A DNA stretch of 64,000 nucleotides from Pseudomonas fluorescens (GTDB lineage: Bacteria; Pseudomonadota; Gammaproteobacteria; Pseudomonadales; Pseudomonadaceae): contig NZ_CP012831.1 in NCBI RefSeq assembly GCF_001307275.1, forward strand, positions 6,502,501 through 6,566,500, given 5' to 3'. Below are positions 1-15,000 of this stretch, piece by piece (positions within the stretch are counted from its first letter, which is position 1; each line of letters opens with the position of its first letter). The position numbers were made by a program, and so were the translations under genes. The notes under the pieces were generated by a model, which was not told where the DNA came from, did not search any database, and saw only the letters and a list, made by a program, of their open reading frames with translations.

Positions 1-3000
1 GCGGTAGAGCAAGGCACCGGGATCGGCATTGAACGGGTCGGCGACGAACTTCTCGGCGCTCAGCTCGGGACGATTCAAGTACCCTTTCGCCACGCCATCG
101 CCACCGATGTACAACTCGCCGGCCACGCCGATGGGCACCGGCTGTTGGTTGGCATCCAGCACGTAGACACGGGTGTTGCCAATCGGGCGACCGATGGGAA
201 TACCGCCCTCGCCCACGCTCTTGATCTCATGGGTGGTGGTAAAGGTGGTGGCTTCGGTCGGGCCGTAGCCGTTGAGCAGGTGCAGCGGCGCGCCTTCCTT
301 CAGGACTCGGCCGATCACCGCTGGGTCGAGTACATCACCACCGACGATCAGGTAGCGCAGCTGGGCGAACACCGACATCAGCCCCGCGGCGTATTGATGG
401 AACAGGCCGGCGGTCATCCACAGCACGCTGACCGATTGCTCTTGCAGCAGCGCCGCAAAACGTTCCTGTGTCAGCAGCACGTCCTGGTCGACCACCACCA
501 CGCAACCGCCGTTGAGCAACGGTGCCCAGACGTCGAGGGTGCTGGCATCGAAGGCCGGGTTGGAGGCAAAGGCCACCCGGTCCTGGGCGTTGAACTCGGC
601 GTAGCCGTTGTTGATCACCAGTCGGTTGATCGCCCGATGTGGCACCAGCACGCCTTTCGGGGTGCCGGTGGAGCCGGAGGTGTACATGATGTAGGCCACC
701 GATTCGCCGCTTTGCGTCAGGTGGAGGTTATCGGCGGCTTCATTGAAGACCAGCGTATCCAGATCGACCCGTTGCGAGGCTTCAGGCGCTACCGCCGTGC
801 CCGACGTCAGCACGACCTGTGCCCCGCTGTCCTGCACCATGAACTGCTGACGCTCCAGAGGCGCGCTGACATCCAGTGGGACATAGACGGCGGCGCACTT
901 GAGGATCGCCAGTTGGCTGACCAGCAGCTCGAGCGAACGCTCCAGCGCAATCGCCACCCGATCCCCCGGTCGCACGCCGAGACCAACCAGATGACGGGCC
1001 AGGCGATTGGCCCGGTGGTTCAACTCGGCGTAGGTCAGGCTGTGCTCGTTGTGCACGGCGGCAACGGCTTGCGGACGCTCGTTGGCTTGCGCCTCGAACA
1101 GGCCATGGACGGTCCTGTCCTGAGGATAGCGTCGGGCAGTGGTATTGAAGCCGGTCAGTACCTGATGACGCTCGGCTTGCGGCAGTACCGCCAGCGTTTG
1201 CAAGCGTGATGTCGGGTCGGATTCCAACGCCGTTGCCAAGCTTTGCAGCGCGGTCGCCATGTAGGCACAGACTCGCTGCGCACCGACACCGCTCGTGGCC
1301 AGGACGGTCAGGGCGAAATCTTCACCCAAGTCGTCGATACACAGCGTCAATGGATAGTTGGTACGTGCTTCGCCACCCAGTGTCTCAATGCCGTGCCAGG
1401 CCAACTGCGCCGCTTCTGTATCGGCCTGTTCGCTGGAGTTGCGGTAGTTCAACAAGGCGCTGAACAGCGGCAGTGGTGCCGCCACGCCGCTGCAACGCTG
1501 GGCCACTGCCAGCGAGGCGTGCTCGTGGCCCAACAGTGCGGTCAATTGCCCATGGACCGCCTTGACGCCGGCCTTGACGGCCTGATCGCCCACGCTCACA
1601 CGAAGGGGCAAGGTGTTGATGAACATGCCCAACGCACGGTCAGCACCCTGGCCGCCCTGCATCCGCCCCATCAATACGGTGCCAAACACCACGTCCTGCT
1701 TGCCGGACGCTTGCCCCAGCACCTGGGCCCAGGCCAAGTGATGCAAACTGGCAACGCCCACGCCCGACTGGCGTGCCAGGCGCCGCAACCGACGACTCAA
1801 GTCGCCGTCGAGCACCAGGCTCGCATCCTCGATGTCATGGCTGTCACCCTGCACCTGCTGCAAACCGAACGGCAGCGTGGGTTCGTCGACATCACCCAGC
1901 ATCTCACGGAAGAACCCTTCCTGCGCTTCACGATCCACACCCAAGCACGCCTGGGCCACGTAGTTGCGATACGGTACCGGAACGTCCAATTGACCGGCCT
2001 GCCCCAGCAGGTAGGCCTGCATCTCGCTCTGTACGACTTTCAGCGCCGCGTGATCGAGGGCGATGTGATGGAACAACAGCATCGCTACCCAGCGCTGGTT
2101 CGGCTTGTCTTGGGCAAAGGCCAGGCGCATCAGCGGTGCCTGGGTCATGTCCAGGGCATAGTGCCGGACGTCGAAACGGTGCTGCAGCTGTTGGGCGATC
2201 GCTCCGGCCTGCGGGTCCAGCACCAATTCTTCAAGCCCCAGCCGCGCTTCGCGCCAGACCACTTGTCGAGGCCCGTCGAGACCTTCCCAGAGAATCGCGG
2301 TGCGCAAGATGTCGTGGCGGTCAATGACACTTTGCAGGGCCTGGGTGAACCCGTCGAGGCGTTCGCGGCTGTCAAAGGCAAATTGCGCGTGCAAGACATA
2401 GGGATCGCCCTGCTCGGCCGACAGGTGATGGTAAAGAATGCCTTCCTGCAACGGTGCCACTGGATAAATCTCTTGCACGTTGCGCGCCCCACCTGGAACG
2501 GTCGACACGATGCGGTCGATGGCGTCCTGGTCGAGGCTGGTGAGCGTCAGCATGTCAGGTGTGATCCGCTCGCAGCCGAACGGGATGCCGTTGACCGGCA
2601 CGTCGATTTCGCTGCCGCCCCCCACTGCCGCCGCCAGCGCGGCCAGGGTGGGCTGGCCGAACAGTACGCGCACGTCGGCGCTCAAGCCGGCCTGGCGCAT
2701 GCGCTCGATCAGCGTGACCGCCAACAGCGAATGGCCGCCCAGTTCGAAGAAATGGTCGTGACGGCCGACGCGTTCGACCTTGAGCACGTCTTGCCAGATC
2801 TGCGCCAGGCTGATCTCGACCTCGCCTTGCGGGGCTTCGTAGCCACGGGTGATCAGCGCATCGAGGTCCGGTGCCGGCAGGGCCTTGCGGTCGAGCTTGC
2901 CGTTCGGCGTCAGTGGCAACGCATCCAGGCGCACGTAAGCCACCGGCACCATGTAGCTCGGCAACAATGCCTGCAGGTAGATGCGCAAGGCTTCGATGTC

Positions 3001-6000
3001 TACCGACTCGTCTGGCGAATGCTGGGTGAAATAAGCCACCAAGCGTTTGTCGCCCGGTACGTCCTCACGGGCCAGGACTACGGTTTCGTTCAAGGCAGCG
3101 TGTTGCGCGAGCTTGGCTTCGATCTCGCCCAACTCGATGCGGAAACCGCGGATCTTCACCTGGTCGTCGTTACGGCCCAGGTATTCGATGTTGCCGTCCG
3201 GCAGGTAGCGGCCCAAGTCGCCGGTTTTGTACATGCGGGCGTTCGGAGCCGTCCTGAACGGGTCCTTGAGGAAGCGTTCAGCCGTCAGGTCGTCGCGGTT
3301 CAAATAACCACGAGCGACCCCGGCACCACCGATGTAGATTTCACCCGGCACGCCCAGCGGCACGGGTTGTTTGTGCTCGTCCAGCAGATAGAACTGGGTG
3401 TTCGCCACCGGTTTGCCGATGTGTGCGGCAAACCCGTCTTCGCGAGCCATCGACACCCAGCTTGAATAGGTCGTGGTTTCCGACGGGCCATAGAGGTTGC
3501 ACAGGCGCTTGACCTGGGTCTGTTCGAACAAGGTTTCAACCAGGCTGCGCTTCAAGGCTTCACCGGCGACGTTGACCGTGTCGACACCCTCGCCCAGCCC
3601 ACCGGACTCCAGCAAGGCCTTGAGCGCCGACGGCACGGTGTTGATCAGGGTGATGTCGTGCTCGCCCTGCTGCAGTTCCAGCACATTAGTGACCACTTCG
3701 ATGCTGCCACCCGAGGTCAGCGGCGCGAAGCATTCATAGACGGCCAAGTCGAAGTTCAGCGACGTCGAGAACAGGGTTTTCGACAACGTGGCATCATCGA
3801 ACGAACGATGAGCCCAGGTCAGGAAGTTCACCGTGTTGCGGTGCTCGATCATCACGCCCTTGGGCAGACCGGTCGAACCGGAGGTGTAGATGACATAAGC
3901 CAGGTGCGAGGACGTCAGCTCGGCCACCTCGGGATTCTGGACGGATTCGTCCTGCCAATCGCCGCTGTCGAGATTGATCACTGGCATCGATGCTTCCGCC
4001 AACAACTCAAGGGTCGCTGTCTGCGCCAACACCGCAGCCGGCGCGCTGTCGTCCAGCATGTAGGCAATCCGGTCCAGCGGGTACGCCGGGTCCAGCGGCA
4101 CATAACCGCCGCCAGCCTTGAGGATCGCCAGCAGCCCCACGACCATGTCGATGCCGCGTTCAACGCAGATCGCCACCCGCGAATCCGGCTCCACGCCCTG
4201 TTTGCGCAGGTAATGGGCCAGGCGGTTGGCCCGCTCGTTCAACTCGTGATAAGTCAGGCGCTGCTCGCCACGGATCACCGCCACCGCCTCCGGCGTACGC
4301 TGGGCCTGGTCCTCGAACAACCCATGAACCGTCTGCTGCTGCGGATAATCCGCCTCGGTGGCGTTGAATGTCACCAGCAGTTGTTCACGTTCCAAGGCCG
4401 GCAGGATCGACAGGTGCTGCAACGGCTGGTCCGGCGTCTGCTCGAGCATGCCGACCAGGTTTTCCAATGTGTGCTGCACATAACCACAAAGCCGCTGCGC
4501 ACCAATGCGTGCCGGGGTCATGACGGTAAAGCTGAACGCTTCGCCCTGATCGTCCACCGACAACGTCAACGGGTAGTTGGTCCGTTCCTCGCTACTGAGT
4601 ATCTGGATACCGTCCCAGGCCGGCAACAGCTCGATCGCGGTTGTCGCTCCGGTATGACGGTAGTTGAGCAAGGCACTGAACAATGGTGTTGGCGCTTGCA
4701 CGCCACTGCTACGTTGCGCCAACGCCAAGGAAGCGTGTTCATGGGCCAGCAACGCGGTCAGGCGGGCATGGGTCTCCTTGACGCCGGCACGGACGCCGGC
4801 TTGCGCCACGCTCACCCGCAAGGGCAGCGTATTGATGAACATGCCCAACGCCCGATCGGCGCCCTCGCCGCCCTGCATCCGGCCCATCAGCACCGTGCCG
4901 AACACCACATCGTCCTTGCCCGACACCTGGCCCAGGACTTGCGCCCAGACCAGGTGATACAGGCTCGCCGCGCTCACCCCGAGCTGACGCGCCTGGCCCC
5001 GTAACCGGCGACTCAGGTCGGCCGCGACGTCCTGGCGGACCTCCTCGATGTCGCTGCCATCGCCTTGCACATCCTGCAAGCCGAACGGTAGCGTCGGCTC
5101 GTCGACGTCGCCGAGCATGTCGCGGAAAAAACGTTCGTGGGCTTCGCCACTCACACCCAGACGGGCCTGGGCCACATAGTTGCGATACGGCATCGCGGCG
5201 CCCAACTGCGCCGCCTCTCCCGAGAGACAGGCCTGTATTTCGTGTTGCATCACGTCCAGCGCGGTGTGGTCCAGCGTCATGTGGTGGAACAGCAGCATCG
5301 CCAGCCAACGGTCATTATCCGTGTCGTGGGCATGCACAAGACGCAGCATCGGTGCCTGGGTAATATCCAGACGGTGATGCCTGGAATCGAAGCGTTCATA
5401 CAGTTGCGCCGCGGCATCGCCGTCGACCGGGTCCAAGGCGACCTCTTGCCGTCTCAGCAGCGCTTTGCGCCAGACGATCTGCAAGGGTTGCTCGAATCCC
5501 TCCCAACGTATCGACGTCCTGAGAATGTCGTGACGATCGATAACCTGTTGCAACGCGCGCGCGAAGTCCTCCAGACGGTCCTGGGTCTCGAAAGCGAACA
5601 GCGTCTGGAGCAGGTAGGGATCGCCCTGCTCGGCCGAGAGGTGATGGTAGAGAATACCTTCCTGTAGCGGGGCCAGCGGATAGATGTCCTGCACATTGCG
5701 CGCCCCCCCCGGTACTGTCGATACGATGCGCTCGATGGCGTGCGGGTCCAGAGCGACCAGCGGCAGCATCGCCGGGGTAATGTGTTCACAGTCCAAGGGA
5801 ATCAAGTTCGCCGGGACACTGACCTCACTGCCACTACCAACGGCGGCGGCCAGCGCGGCCAGGGTCGGTTGACTGAACAGCACGCGCACGTCGGCGCTCA
5901 AGCCGACCTGGCGCATCCGCTCGATCAGGCTGACGGCCATGAGCGAATGCCCGCCCAGCTCAAAGAAATTGTCGTAACGACCCACCTGCTCGACCTTGAG

Positions 6001-9000
6001 CAGCTCGGACCAGATCCGCGCCAATGCCGTTTCGACTTCGCCTTGCGGGGCTGCGTAGCCGCGTCCCGAATAGGCCTCGCTGTCCGGGACAGGCAAGGCC
6101 CGATGGTCGAGTTTACCGTTCGGGGTCAAAGGCAAGGCGTCCAGGCACATGTAGGCCGCCGGCACCATGTGGCTGGGCAGGTGCACCTGCAATTGTTCGC
6201 GCAGGCTATCGGCTGTCAGCGCTTGATCCAGGGTGTCGTGCGCCGTGTAATACGCCACCAGGCGCTGGTCATCCGGGGCCTCTCCCACCGCGACGACAAC
6301 GGCCTCCCGGACTCCGGCGCAAGCGCCGAGCCTGGCTTCTATTTCACCCAGCTCGATACGCAAGCCACGGATCTTCAGTTGGCTGTCGTTGCGCCCCAGG
6401 TAGTCGATGTTGCCGTCCGGCAAGTAGCGCCCCAGGTCACCGGTGCGGTACATCCGCGCGTCCTGCACAAGGCTGAACGGGTCCTTCACAAAGCGCTCGG
6501 CGGTCAATTGCCCACGGTTCAAATAACCCCGGGCAACCCCGGCGCCACCAATGTACAGCTCACCTGCCACGCCTACGGGAACCGGTTGCAGGTGGGCATC
6601 GAGCAGGTAGACCTGGGTGTTGGCCACCGGCTTACCGATATGCAACACCGCCTGCGAGGCATCGATCCGCCCCGAGGTAGCCACCACCGTCGTTTCCGTG
6701 GGGCCGTAGTTGTTGATCAGTTCGAAGGGCAGATCGGCCGGTAGCTTGCGCAGGCGGTCGCCACCAATCAGCAAGGTGCGCAGTTGATCGTGTCCCAGGT
6801 TGCGGCCAAACGCGTATTCGGCAATGGGCGTGGGCAGGAAACACACATCCAGCGCCTGGGCCTGCCACCAGTCGAGTAGCGCGCCGACGTCCTCGCTGCC
6901 CGCATGGGCCGGTGGCAACAGCAACGTCGCCCCCGCACACAACGAAGGCCAGATCTCCCAGGCCGCCGCATCGAAACCGAAACCGGCGACACTGGAGGTG
7001 CGGCTACCGCGTTTCACATTAAAGGCCTGGCAATGCCAGCCCACCAGGTTGCTGAGGTTGCGATGCTCGACCATCACGCCCTTGGGCAGACCGGTCGAGC
7101 CGGACGTGTAGATCACGTATGCCAGGTGACGGGCTTCGAGCCCTGGCACCGCGGGGTTGGAGACGGACTCGTCCTGCCAACCGGCGTTATCGAGATTGAT
7201 GACCGGCACCGCGCCAGCGGCCAGCAAACCCTGGGTGACGGCCTGCACCAACACCGCAACCGGTGCGCTGTCCTGCAACAGGTAGGCAATACGTTCCGCC
7301 GGGTAGGCCGGGTCCACAGGGACATAGCCGGCCCCGGCCTTCAGCACGCCCAACAGGCCGACAACCATTTCCAGGCTGCGTTCGACACAGATCGCCACTC
7401 GATCATCGGGGCAGACGCCCAAGGCCAACAGGCGATGCGCGACCTGGTTCGCCCGGGCGTTGAGCTCACAGTAAGTCAGTGTCTGGCCTGCATGCACCAC
7501 TGCCACCGCTTGCGGGTGTGCCGCGGCCTGGGCCTCGAACTGCCGATGGATCAGCGGGTCATGGGCATAGATCGCCGCTGTCGCGTTCCAGGTTTCAAGG
7601 AGTTGCTTACGTTCGGCCAGCGGCAATATTGCCAGGCTGCACATCGGCGTCTGTGGCGCATGCTCCAACGCCTCGACCAGACTTTCCAGCGCCACCTGCA
7701 TATAGCCGCAGATACGTTGGGCACCCACCCGAGACTCGACCAGCACCGTCAGGCTGAAGTCTTTACCCAGGTCATCGACACTCATCGTCAACGGATAATT
7801 GGTGCGTTCTTCGCTCCCCAGTATCTCGATACCCTGCCAGGCTGACGAGGTTTGCAGCGCAATAGGCTCGGCGACCGAATGACGGTAGTTGAGCAATGCA
7901 CTGAACAGTGGCGTCGGTGCAATCACGCCACTGCAACGTTGGGCCAACGCCAGGGAGGCATGTTCATGGCCCAACAAGCCGCTCAACCGCGTATGGGTCG
8001 CCAGTACAGCGTCGCGGACGCTTTGCGCACCGACCTGCACGCCAATCGGCAAGGTGTTGATGAACATTCCCAAGGCACGGTCGGCGCCTTCGCCGCCCTG
8101 CATCCGCCCCATCAGCACGGTGCCGAACACCACGTCTTCGCGCCCCGAAACCCGGCCCAGCACCTGGGCCCAGGCCAGGTGATGCAAGGCTGCCGCACTC
8201 ACCCCCAGGCGACGGGCCTGGGTCCGCAGGCGTCGACTCAAGTCGGTCGCGATAGCCTGTCGGGCTTCTTCGATACCGCTGCCATCGCCACGAACATCCT
8301 GCAGGCCGAACGGCAGCGTCGGTTCGTCGATGTCGCCGAGCATCGCGCGGAAAAACGCTTCGTGCTCTTCACGACTCACACCCAGGCATACCTGGGCCAC
8401 ATAGTTACGGTAAGGCACCGCATCGCCCAACTGACCGGCTTGGCCCGAGAGGTGCGCCTGCATCTCGTGACGCACCACTTCCAGCGCCGTGTGGTCGAGC
8501 GCCATGTGATGGAACAGCAAGGTCGCCAGCCAACGCTGGTTGACGGCGTCCTCTGCGAATCGGACGCACATCAACGGCGCCTGGCGGATATCCAGACGGT
8601 GGTGACTGACGTCGAAGCTCGCCTTCAACTGGGCGAGAATGTCACCCTCCTCATCGTGCGGGATGACGTGCTCAACACCCAGCACCGCCTTGCGCCAGAC
8701 CACTTGCACCGGCTCGTCCAGCCCTTCCCAGGCCATGGATGACCTCAAGATGTCGTGGCGGTCAACGACGCTTTGCAGGGCCTGGATGAAAGCGTCGAGG
8801 CGTTCGCGGTTGTCGAAGGCGAACTGCGTTTGCAGCACGTAAGGGTCGCCTTGTTCGGATGCGAGGTGATGGTAAAGGATGCCTTCCTGCAAGGGGGCCA
8901 ACGGATAGATGTCCTGCACGTTGCGCGCACCACCCGGTACGGTGGACACGATGCGGTCGATGGCGTCCTGGTCGAGGCTGGTCAGCGTCAGCATGTCAGG

Positions 9001-12000
9001 CGTGATCCGCTCGCAGTCGAGCGCGATCCGGTTGACTGGCACCACTATTTCGTTGCTGCCTCCCACTGCCGCCGCCAACGCCGCGAGGGTTGGCTGGCCG
9101 AACAATATGCGCACGTCGGCACTCAAGCCGGCCTGACGCATGCGCTCGATCAGCGTGACCGCCAGCAGGGAATGCCCCCCCAGTTCGAAGAAGTGATCAT
9201 GGCGACCGACCTGTTGCAGGCCCAGCAAGTCTTGCCAGATCTGCGCCAGGGTGGTTTCGGTTTCGCCTTGCGGGGCTTCGTAGCCGCGGCTGATGACGGC
9301 ATCCAGATCCGGCGCCGGCAGCGCCTTGCGGTCGAGCTTGCCGTTCGGTGTCAGTGGTAACGCATCCAGGCGCACGTAAGCCACCGGCACCATGTAGCTC
9401 GGCAACAATGCCTGCAGATAGGCGCGCAAGGCTTCGATGTCTACCGACTCGTCTGGCGAATGCTGGGTGAAATAAGCCACCAGGCGTTTGTCGCCCGGTA
9501 CGTCCTCACGGGCCAGGACTACGGTTTCGTTCAAGGCAGCGTGTTGCGCGAGCTTGGCTTCGATCTCGCCCAACTCGATGCGGAAACCGCGGATCTTCAC
9601 CTGGTCGTCGTTACGGCCCAGGTATTCGATGTTGCCGTCCGGCAGGTAGCGGCCCAAGTCGCCGGTTTTGTACATACGGGCGTTTGGAACGGCGCTGAAC
9701 GGATCTTTCAGGAAGCGTTCGGCCGTGAGGTCGTCGCGGTTCAAATAACCGCGAGCGACCCCGGCACCACCGATGTAGATTTCGCCCGGCACGCCCAGCG
9801 GCACGGGTTGTTTGTGCTCGTCCAGCAGATAGAACTGGGTGTTCGCCACCGGTTTGCCGATGTGGGCGGCAAACCCGTCTTCGCGGGCCATCGATACCCA
9901 GCTTGAGTAGGTCGTGGTTTCCGAAGGGCCGTAGAGGTTGCACAGGCGTTTGACCTGGGTCTGCTCGAACAACGTCTCCACCAGGCTGCGCTTGAGCGCT
10001 TCACCGGCGACGTTGACCGTGTCGACGCCCTCGCCCAATCCGCCGGATTCCAGCAAGGCCTTGAGCGCCGAGGGCACGGTGTTGATCAGCGTGATGTCGT
10101 GCTCGCCCTGTTGCAGTTCCAGCACATTAGTGACCACTTCGATGCTGCCGCCCGAGGTCAGCGGCGCAAAGCACTCGTAGACCGCCAGGTCGAAGTTCAA
10201 CGACGTCGAGAACAGGGTCTTCGCCAAGGTCTGCGAATCGAAAGAACGATGGGCCCAGGTCAGGAAGTTCACCGTGTTGCGGTGTTCGATCATCACGCCC
10301 TTGGGCAGACCAGTCGAACCTGAGGTGTAGATGACATAGGCCAGGTGTGAGGACGTCAGCTCGGCCACCTCCGGATTCTGGACGGACTCGTCCTGCCACA
10401 AACCACTGTCGAGATCGATCACTGGCATCGAGGCTGCTGCCAGCAATTCAAGGGTCGCCGTCTGCGCCAACACCACCGCCGGCGCACTGTCGTCCAGCAT
10501 GTAGGCAATCCGGTCCAGCGGATACGCCGGGTCCAGCGGCACATAACCGCCGCCGGCCTTGAGAATCGCCAACAACCCCACGACCATGTCGATACCACGC
10601 TCGACGCAAATCGCCACCCGCGAATCGGGCTCTACGCCCTGTTTGCGCAGGTAATGGGCCAGGCGGTTGGCCCGCTCGTTCAACTCGTGATACGTCAGGC
10701 GTTGCTCGCCACGGATCACCGCCACGGCATCCGGCGTACGCTGGACCTGTTCTTCGAACAGGCCATGAATCGTCTGCTGCTGCGGATAGTCGATCTCGGT
10801 GGCGTTGAATGTCACCAGCAACCGATCACGCTCCTGCGCTGGCAAGATCGTCAAATCAGACAATGACGTTCCAGCCGCACACTCCAACGCCACGACCAGG
10901 CTCGTCAATGCCGCTTCCATGTAGGCGCCGATCCGCCGTGCGCCGATTTCGGCCACTGCCTGAACGGTCAGGCTGAAGCCTTCGCCGAGATCATCCACGG
11001 ACAGCACCAGTGGATAGTTGGTGCGTTCTTCGCCGCCCACTTCCTCGATCCCTTCCCAGGTCGACGACGCTTGTAACGCATTAGGCTCGGCGACCGAATG
11101 ACGGTAGTTGAGCAATGCACTGAACAATGGCGTCGGTGCAACCACGCCACTGCAACGTTGGGCCAACGCCAGGGAAGCATGCTCATGGCCCAACAGCCCG
11201 CTCAGCCGCGCATGGGTCGTCAGCACGCCGTCGCGCACGCTTTGTGCACCGACTTGCACACTGATCGGCAAGGTATTGATGAACATTCCCAAGGCCCGGT
11301 CGGCCCCTTCGCCGCCCTGCATCCGCCCCATCAACACGGTGCCTAACACCACGTCCTCGCGACCCGAAACCCGGCCCAGCACCTGGGCCCAGGCCAGGTG
11401 ATACAGGCTCGCGGCACTCACGCCCAATTGGCGCGCCTGCAGGCGCAGACGGCGGCTCAGCTCCGTCGAGATGGCCTGCTGGGCTTCTTCGATACTGCTG
11501 CCATCGCCACGGACATCCTGCAAGCCGAACGGCAGCGTCGGCTCGTCGATGTCGCCGAGCATCGCGCGGAAAAACGTTTCGTGCTCTTCACGACTCACAC
11601 CCAGGCACACCTGGGCCACATAGTTGCGATAAGGCACCGCGTCGCCCAACTGACCAGCGTGGCCCTGCAAGTGCATCTGTATCTCGTGGCGCATCACTTC
11701 CAGCGCCGTGTGGTCGAGCGCCATGTGATGGACCAGCAAGGTCGCCAACCAACGCTGGTTGACGGCGTCCTGAGCGAACCGAACGCGCATCAACGGCGCC
11801 TGGCGGATATCCAGGCGGTGGTGACTGACGTCGAAGCTCGCCTTCAACTGAGCGAGAATGTCACCCTCCTCATCGTGCGGGATGACGTGTTCAACACCCA
11901 GTACCGCCTTGCGCCAGACCACTTGCACCGGCTCGTCCAGCCCTTCCCAGGCCATGGATGACCTCAAGATGTCGTGGCGGTCGATCACACCCTGCAAGGC

Positions 12001-15000
12001 CTGGGTGAAATCGTCCAGGCGTTCGCGGCTATCGAAGGTGAACTGCGCTTGCAGCACATAAGGATCGCCTTGTTCGGCGGCCAGGTGATGGTAAAGAATG
12101 CCTTCCTGCAGCGGCGCCAGCGGATAGATGTCCTGCACGTTGCGCGCACCGCCTGGCACCGTCGATACGATACGGTCGATGGCCTCCTGACTCAACTTCG
12201 CCAGCGGCAGCATGGCTGGGGTGATGTGTTCGCAACCCAAAGGAATCAGGTTTGCCGGGACAGTCACCTCGTTGCCAGTGCCCACTGCGGCAGCCAGCGC
12301 GGCCAAGGTCGGTTGATTGAATAGTATGCGCACATCGGCGCTCAAGCCGGCCTGGCGCATCCGCTCGATCAGGCTGACGGCCAGCAGGGAATGCCCGCCC
12401 AGTTCGAAGAAATGGTCGTGCCGGCCGACGCGTTCGACCTTGAGCACGTCTTGCCAGATCTGCGCCAGGGTGGTTTCGGTTTCGCCTTGCGGAGCTTCGT
12501 AGCCACGGGTGATGACGGCATCCAGATCCGGTGCCGGCAGGGCCTTGCGGTCGAGCTTGCCGTTCGGCGTCAGTGGCAACGCATCCAGGCGCACGTAGGC
12601 CACCGGCACCATGTAGGCCGGCAATTGCGCTTGCAGGTGCGTGCGCAGGGCTTCGATCTCTACTGTTTCGTCCGGCGAGTGTTGGGTGAAATAGGCGACC
12701 AGGCGTTTGTCGCCCGGCACGTCTTCCCGGGCCAGGACCACGGTTTCCTTGATGTTGGGAGCCTGGGCGAGCTTGGCTTCGATCTCGCCCAGTTCGATGC
12801 GGAAACCACGGATCTTCACCTGGTCGTCATTGCGGCCCAGGTACTCGATGTTCCCGTCCGGCAGGTAGCGGCCCAGGTCACCGGTTTTGTACATACGGGC
12901 GTTTGGAGTCGTGCTGAATGGATCTTTCAGGAAACGCTCGGCCGTCAGGTCATCACGGTTGAGATAACCGCGAGCGACCCCGGCACCACCGATGTAGATT
13001 TCGCCCGGCACGCCCAGCGGCACGGGTTGTTTGTGCTCGTCCAGCAGATAGAACTGGGTGTTCGCCACCGGTTTGCCGATGTGCGCGGCAAACCCGTCTT
13101 CGCGAGCCATCGACACCCAACTTGAATAGGTCGTGGTTTCCGAAGGGCCGTAGAGGTTGCACAGGCGCTTGACCTGGGTCTGTTCGAACAAGGTTTCAAC
13201 CAGGCTGCGCTTGAGCGCTTCACCGGCGACGTTGACCGTGTCGACGCCCTCGCCCAGCCCACCCGATTCCAGCAAGGCCTTGAGCGCCGACGGCACGGTG
13301 TTGATCAGCGTGATGTCGTGCTCGCCCTGCTGCAGTTCCAGCACATTAGTGACCACTTCGATGCTGCCGCCCGAGGTCAGCGGCGCGAAGCACTCGTAGA
13401 CCGCCAGGTCGAAGTTCAGCGACGTCGAGAACAGGGTTTTTGACAGGGTTTGAGCGTCAAATGAGCGATGGGCCCAGGTCAGGAAGTTCACCGTGTTGCG
13501 GTGTTCGATCATCACGCCTTTAGGCAGACCGGTCGAACCCGAGGTGTAGATGACATAGGCCAGGTGCGAGGACGTCAGCTCAGTGACCTCGGGATTCTGG
13601 ACGGATTCGTCCTGCCAATCGCCGCTGTCGAGATTGATCACTGGCATCGATGCTTCCGCCAGCAACTCAAGGGTCGCTGTCTGCGCCAACACCGCAGCCG
13701 GCGCGCTGTCGTCCAGCATGTAGGCAATCCGGTCCAGCGGGTACGCCGGGTCCAGCGGTACATAACCGCCGCCTGCCTTGAGGATCGCCAGCAGCCCCAC
13801 GACCATGTCGATGCCGCGTTCAACGCAGATCGCCACTCGCGAATCGGGCTCCACACCCTGCTTGCGCAGGTAATGGGCCAGGCGGTTGGCCCGCTCGTTC
13901 AACTCGTGATAAGTCAGGCGCTGCTCACCCCGGATCACCGCCACCGCATCCGGCGTACGCTGGGCCTGTTCTTCGAACAAACCATGAACCATCTGCTGCT
14001 GCGGATAATCCGCCTCGGTGGCGTTGAATGCCACCAGCAGTTGCTCGCGTTCCAATGCCGGCAAAATCGTCAAATCCGCCAGGGGCGATTCAACCGCACG
14101 CTCCAACGCCGCCGCCAGACTCGTCAATGCCGCTTCCATATAGGCGCCGATACGCCGCGCGCCGATTTCGACCACCGCTTGAACGGTCAGGCTGAAGCCG
14201 TCACCGAGATCGTCCACGGACAGCGTCAGCGGATAGTTGGTGCGTTCTTCGCCACTCAGAATTTGCGCCCCGGCCCAGCGACGCCCTTCACCGACCGCCT
14301 TGGGTGCCTGCGCCGCCACGGCAGTCTGCCGGTAATTCATCAGCGCGCTGAACAAGGGGGTCGGCGCCGCGACACCGCTGCAACGCTGCGCCAGGGACAA
14401 TGGCGCGTGTTCATGCCTCAGCAGGGTCGCCAACCGTGCGTGGGTCGCTTTCAGCGCGGCCAATACCCCCTGCCCCCCCGCTTCGACGCGCAAGGGCAGC
14501 GTGTTGACGAACATGCCCAGGGCATGGCCGGCTTCCTGCCCACTGTGCAGGCGGCCCATCAGCACCGTGCCGAACACCACATCCTGGCGACCGGACAAAC
14601 GCCCCACCACCTGACCCCAAGCCAGGTGATGCAGGCTGGCCGTACTCACTCCCAGGCGCCGCGCCTGGGTACGCAACCGCTGGGCCAGATCGGCGGCCAG
14701 CGGCAACACCGTCTCTTCGACACCGACGCCGTCGCCCTGCACATCCCGCAGACCGAACGGTAATGTCGGCTCGTCTATGTCCCCCAGCATCTCGCTGAAG
14801 AACGCCTCATGGTGTTCCTGATTGCCGGCCAACCGCACCTGCGCCACATAGTTGCGGTAAGGCACCGATACCGGAAGTTCGGCCGAACGGCCCTCCAGAT
14901 GCGCCTCGATCTCCTTGCCCAGCATCCCCAGGGAGGTGGCGTCGTCAATCAGGTGATGGAACAACAACACCGCGACCCAGTTGCCGTGGGCGACATCTTC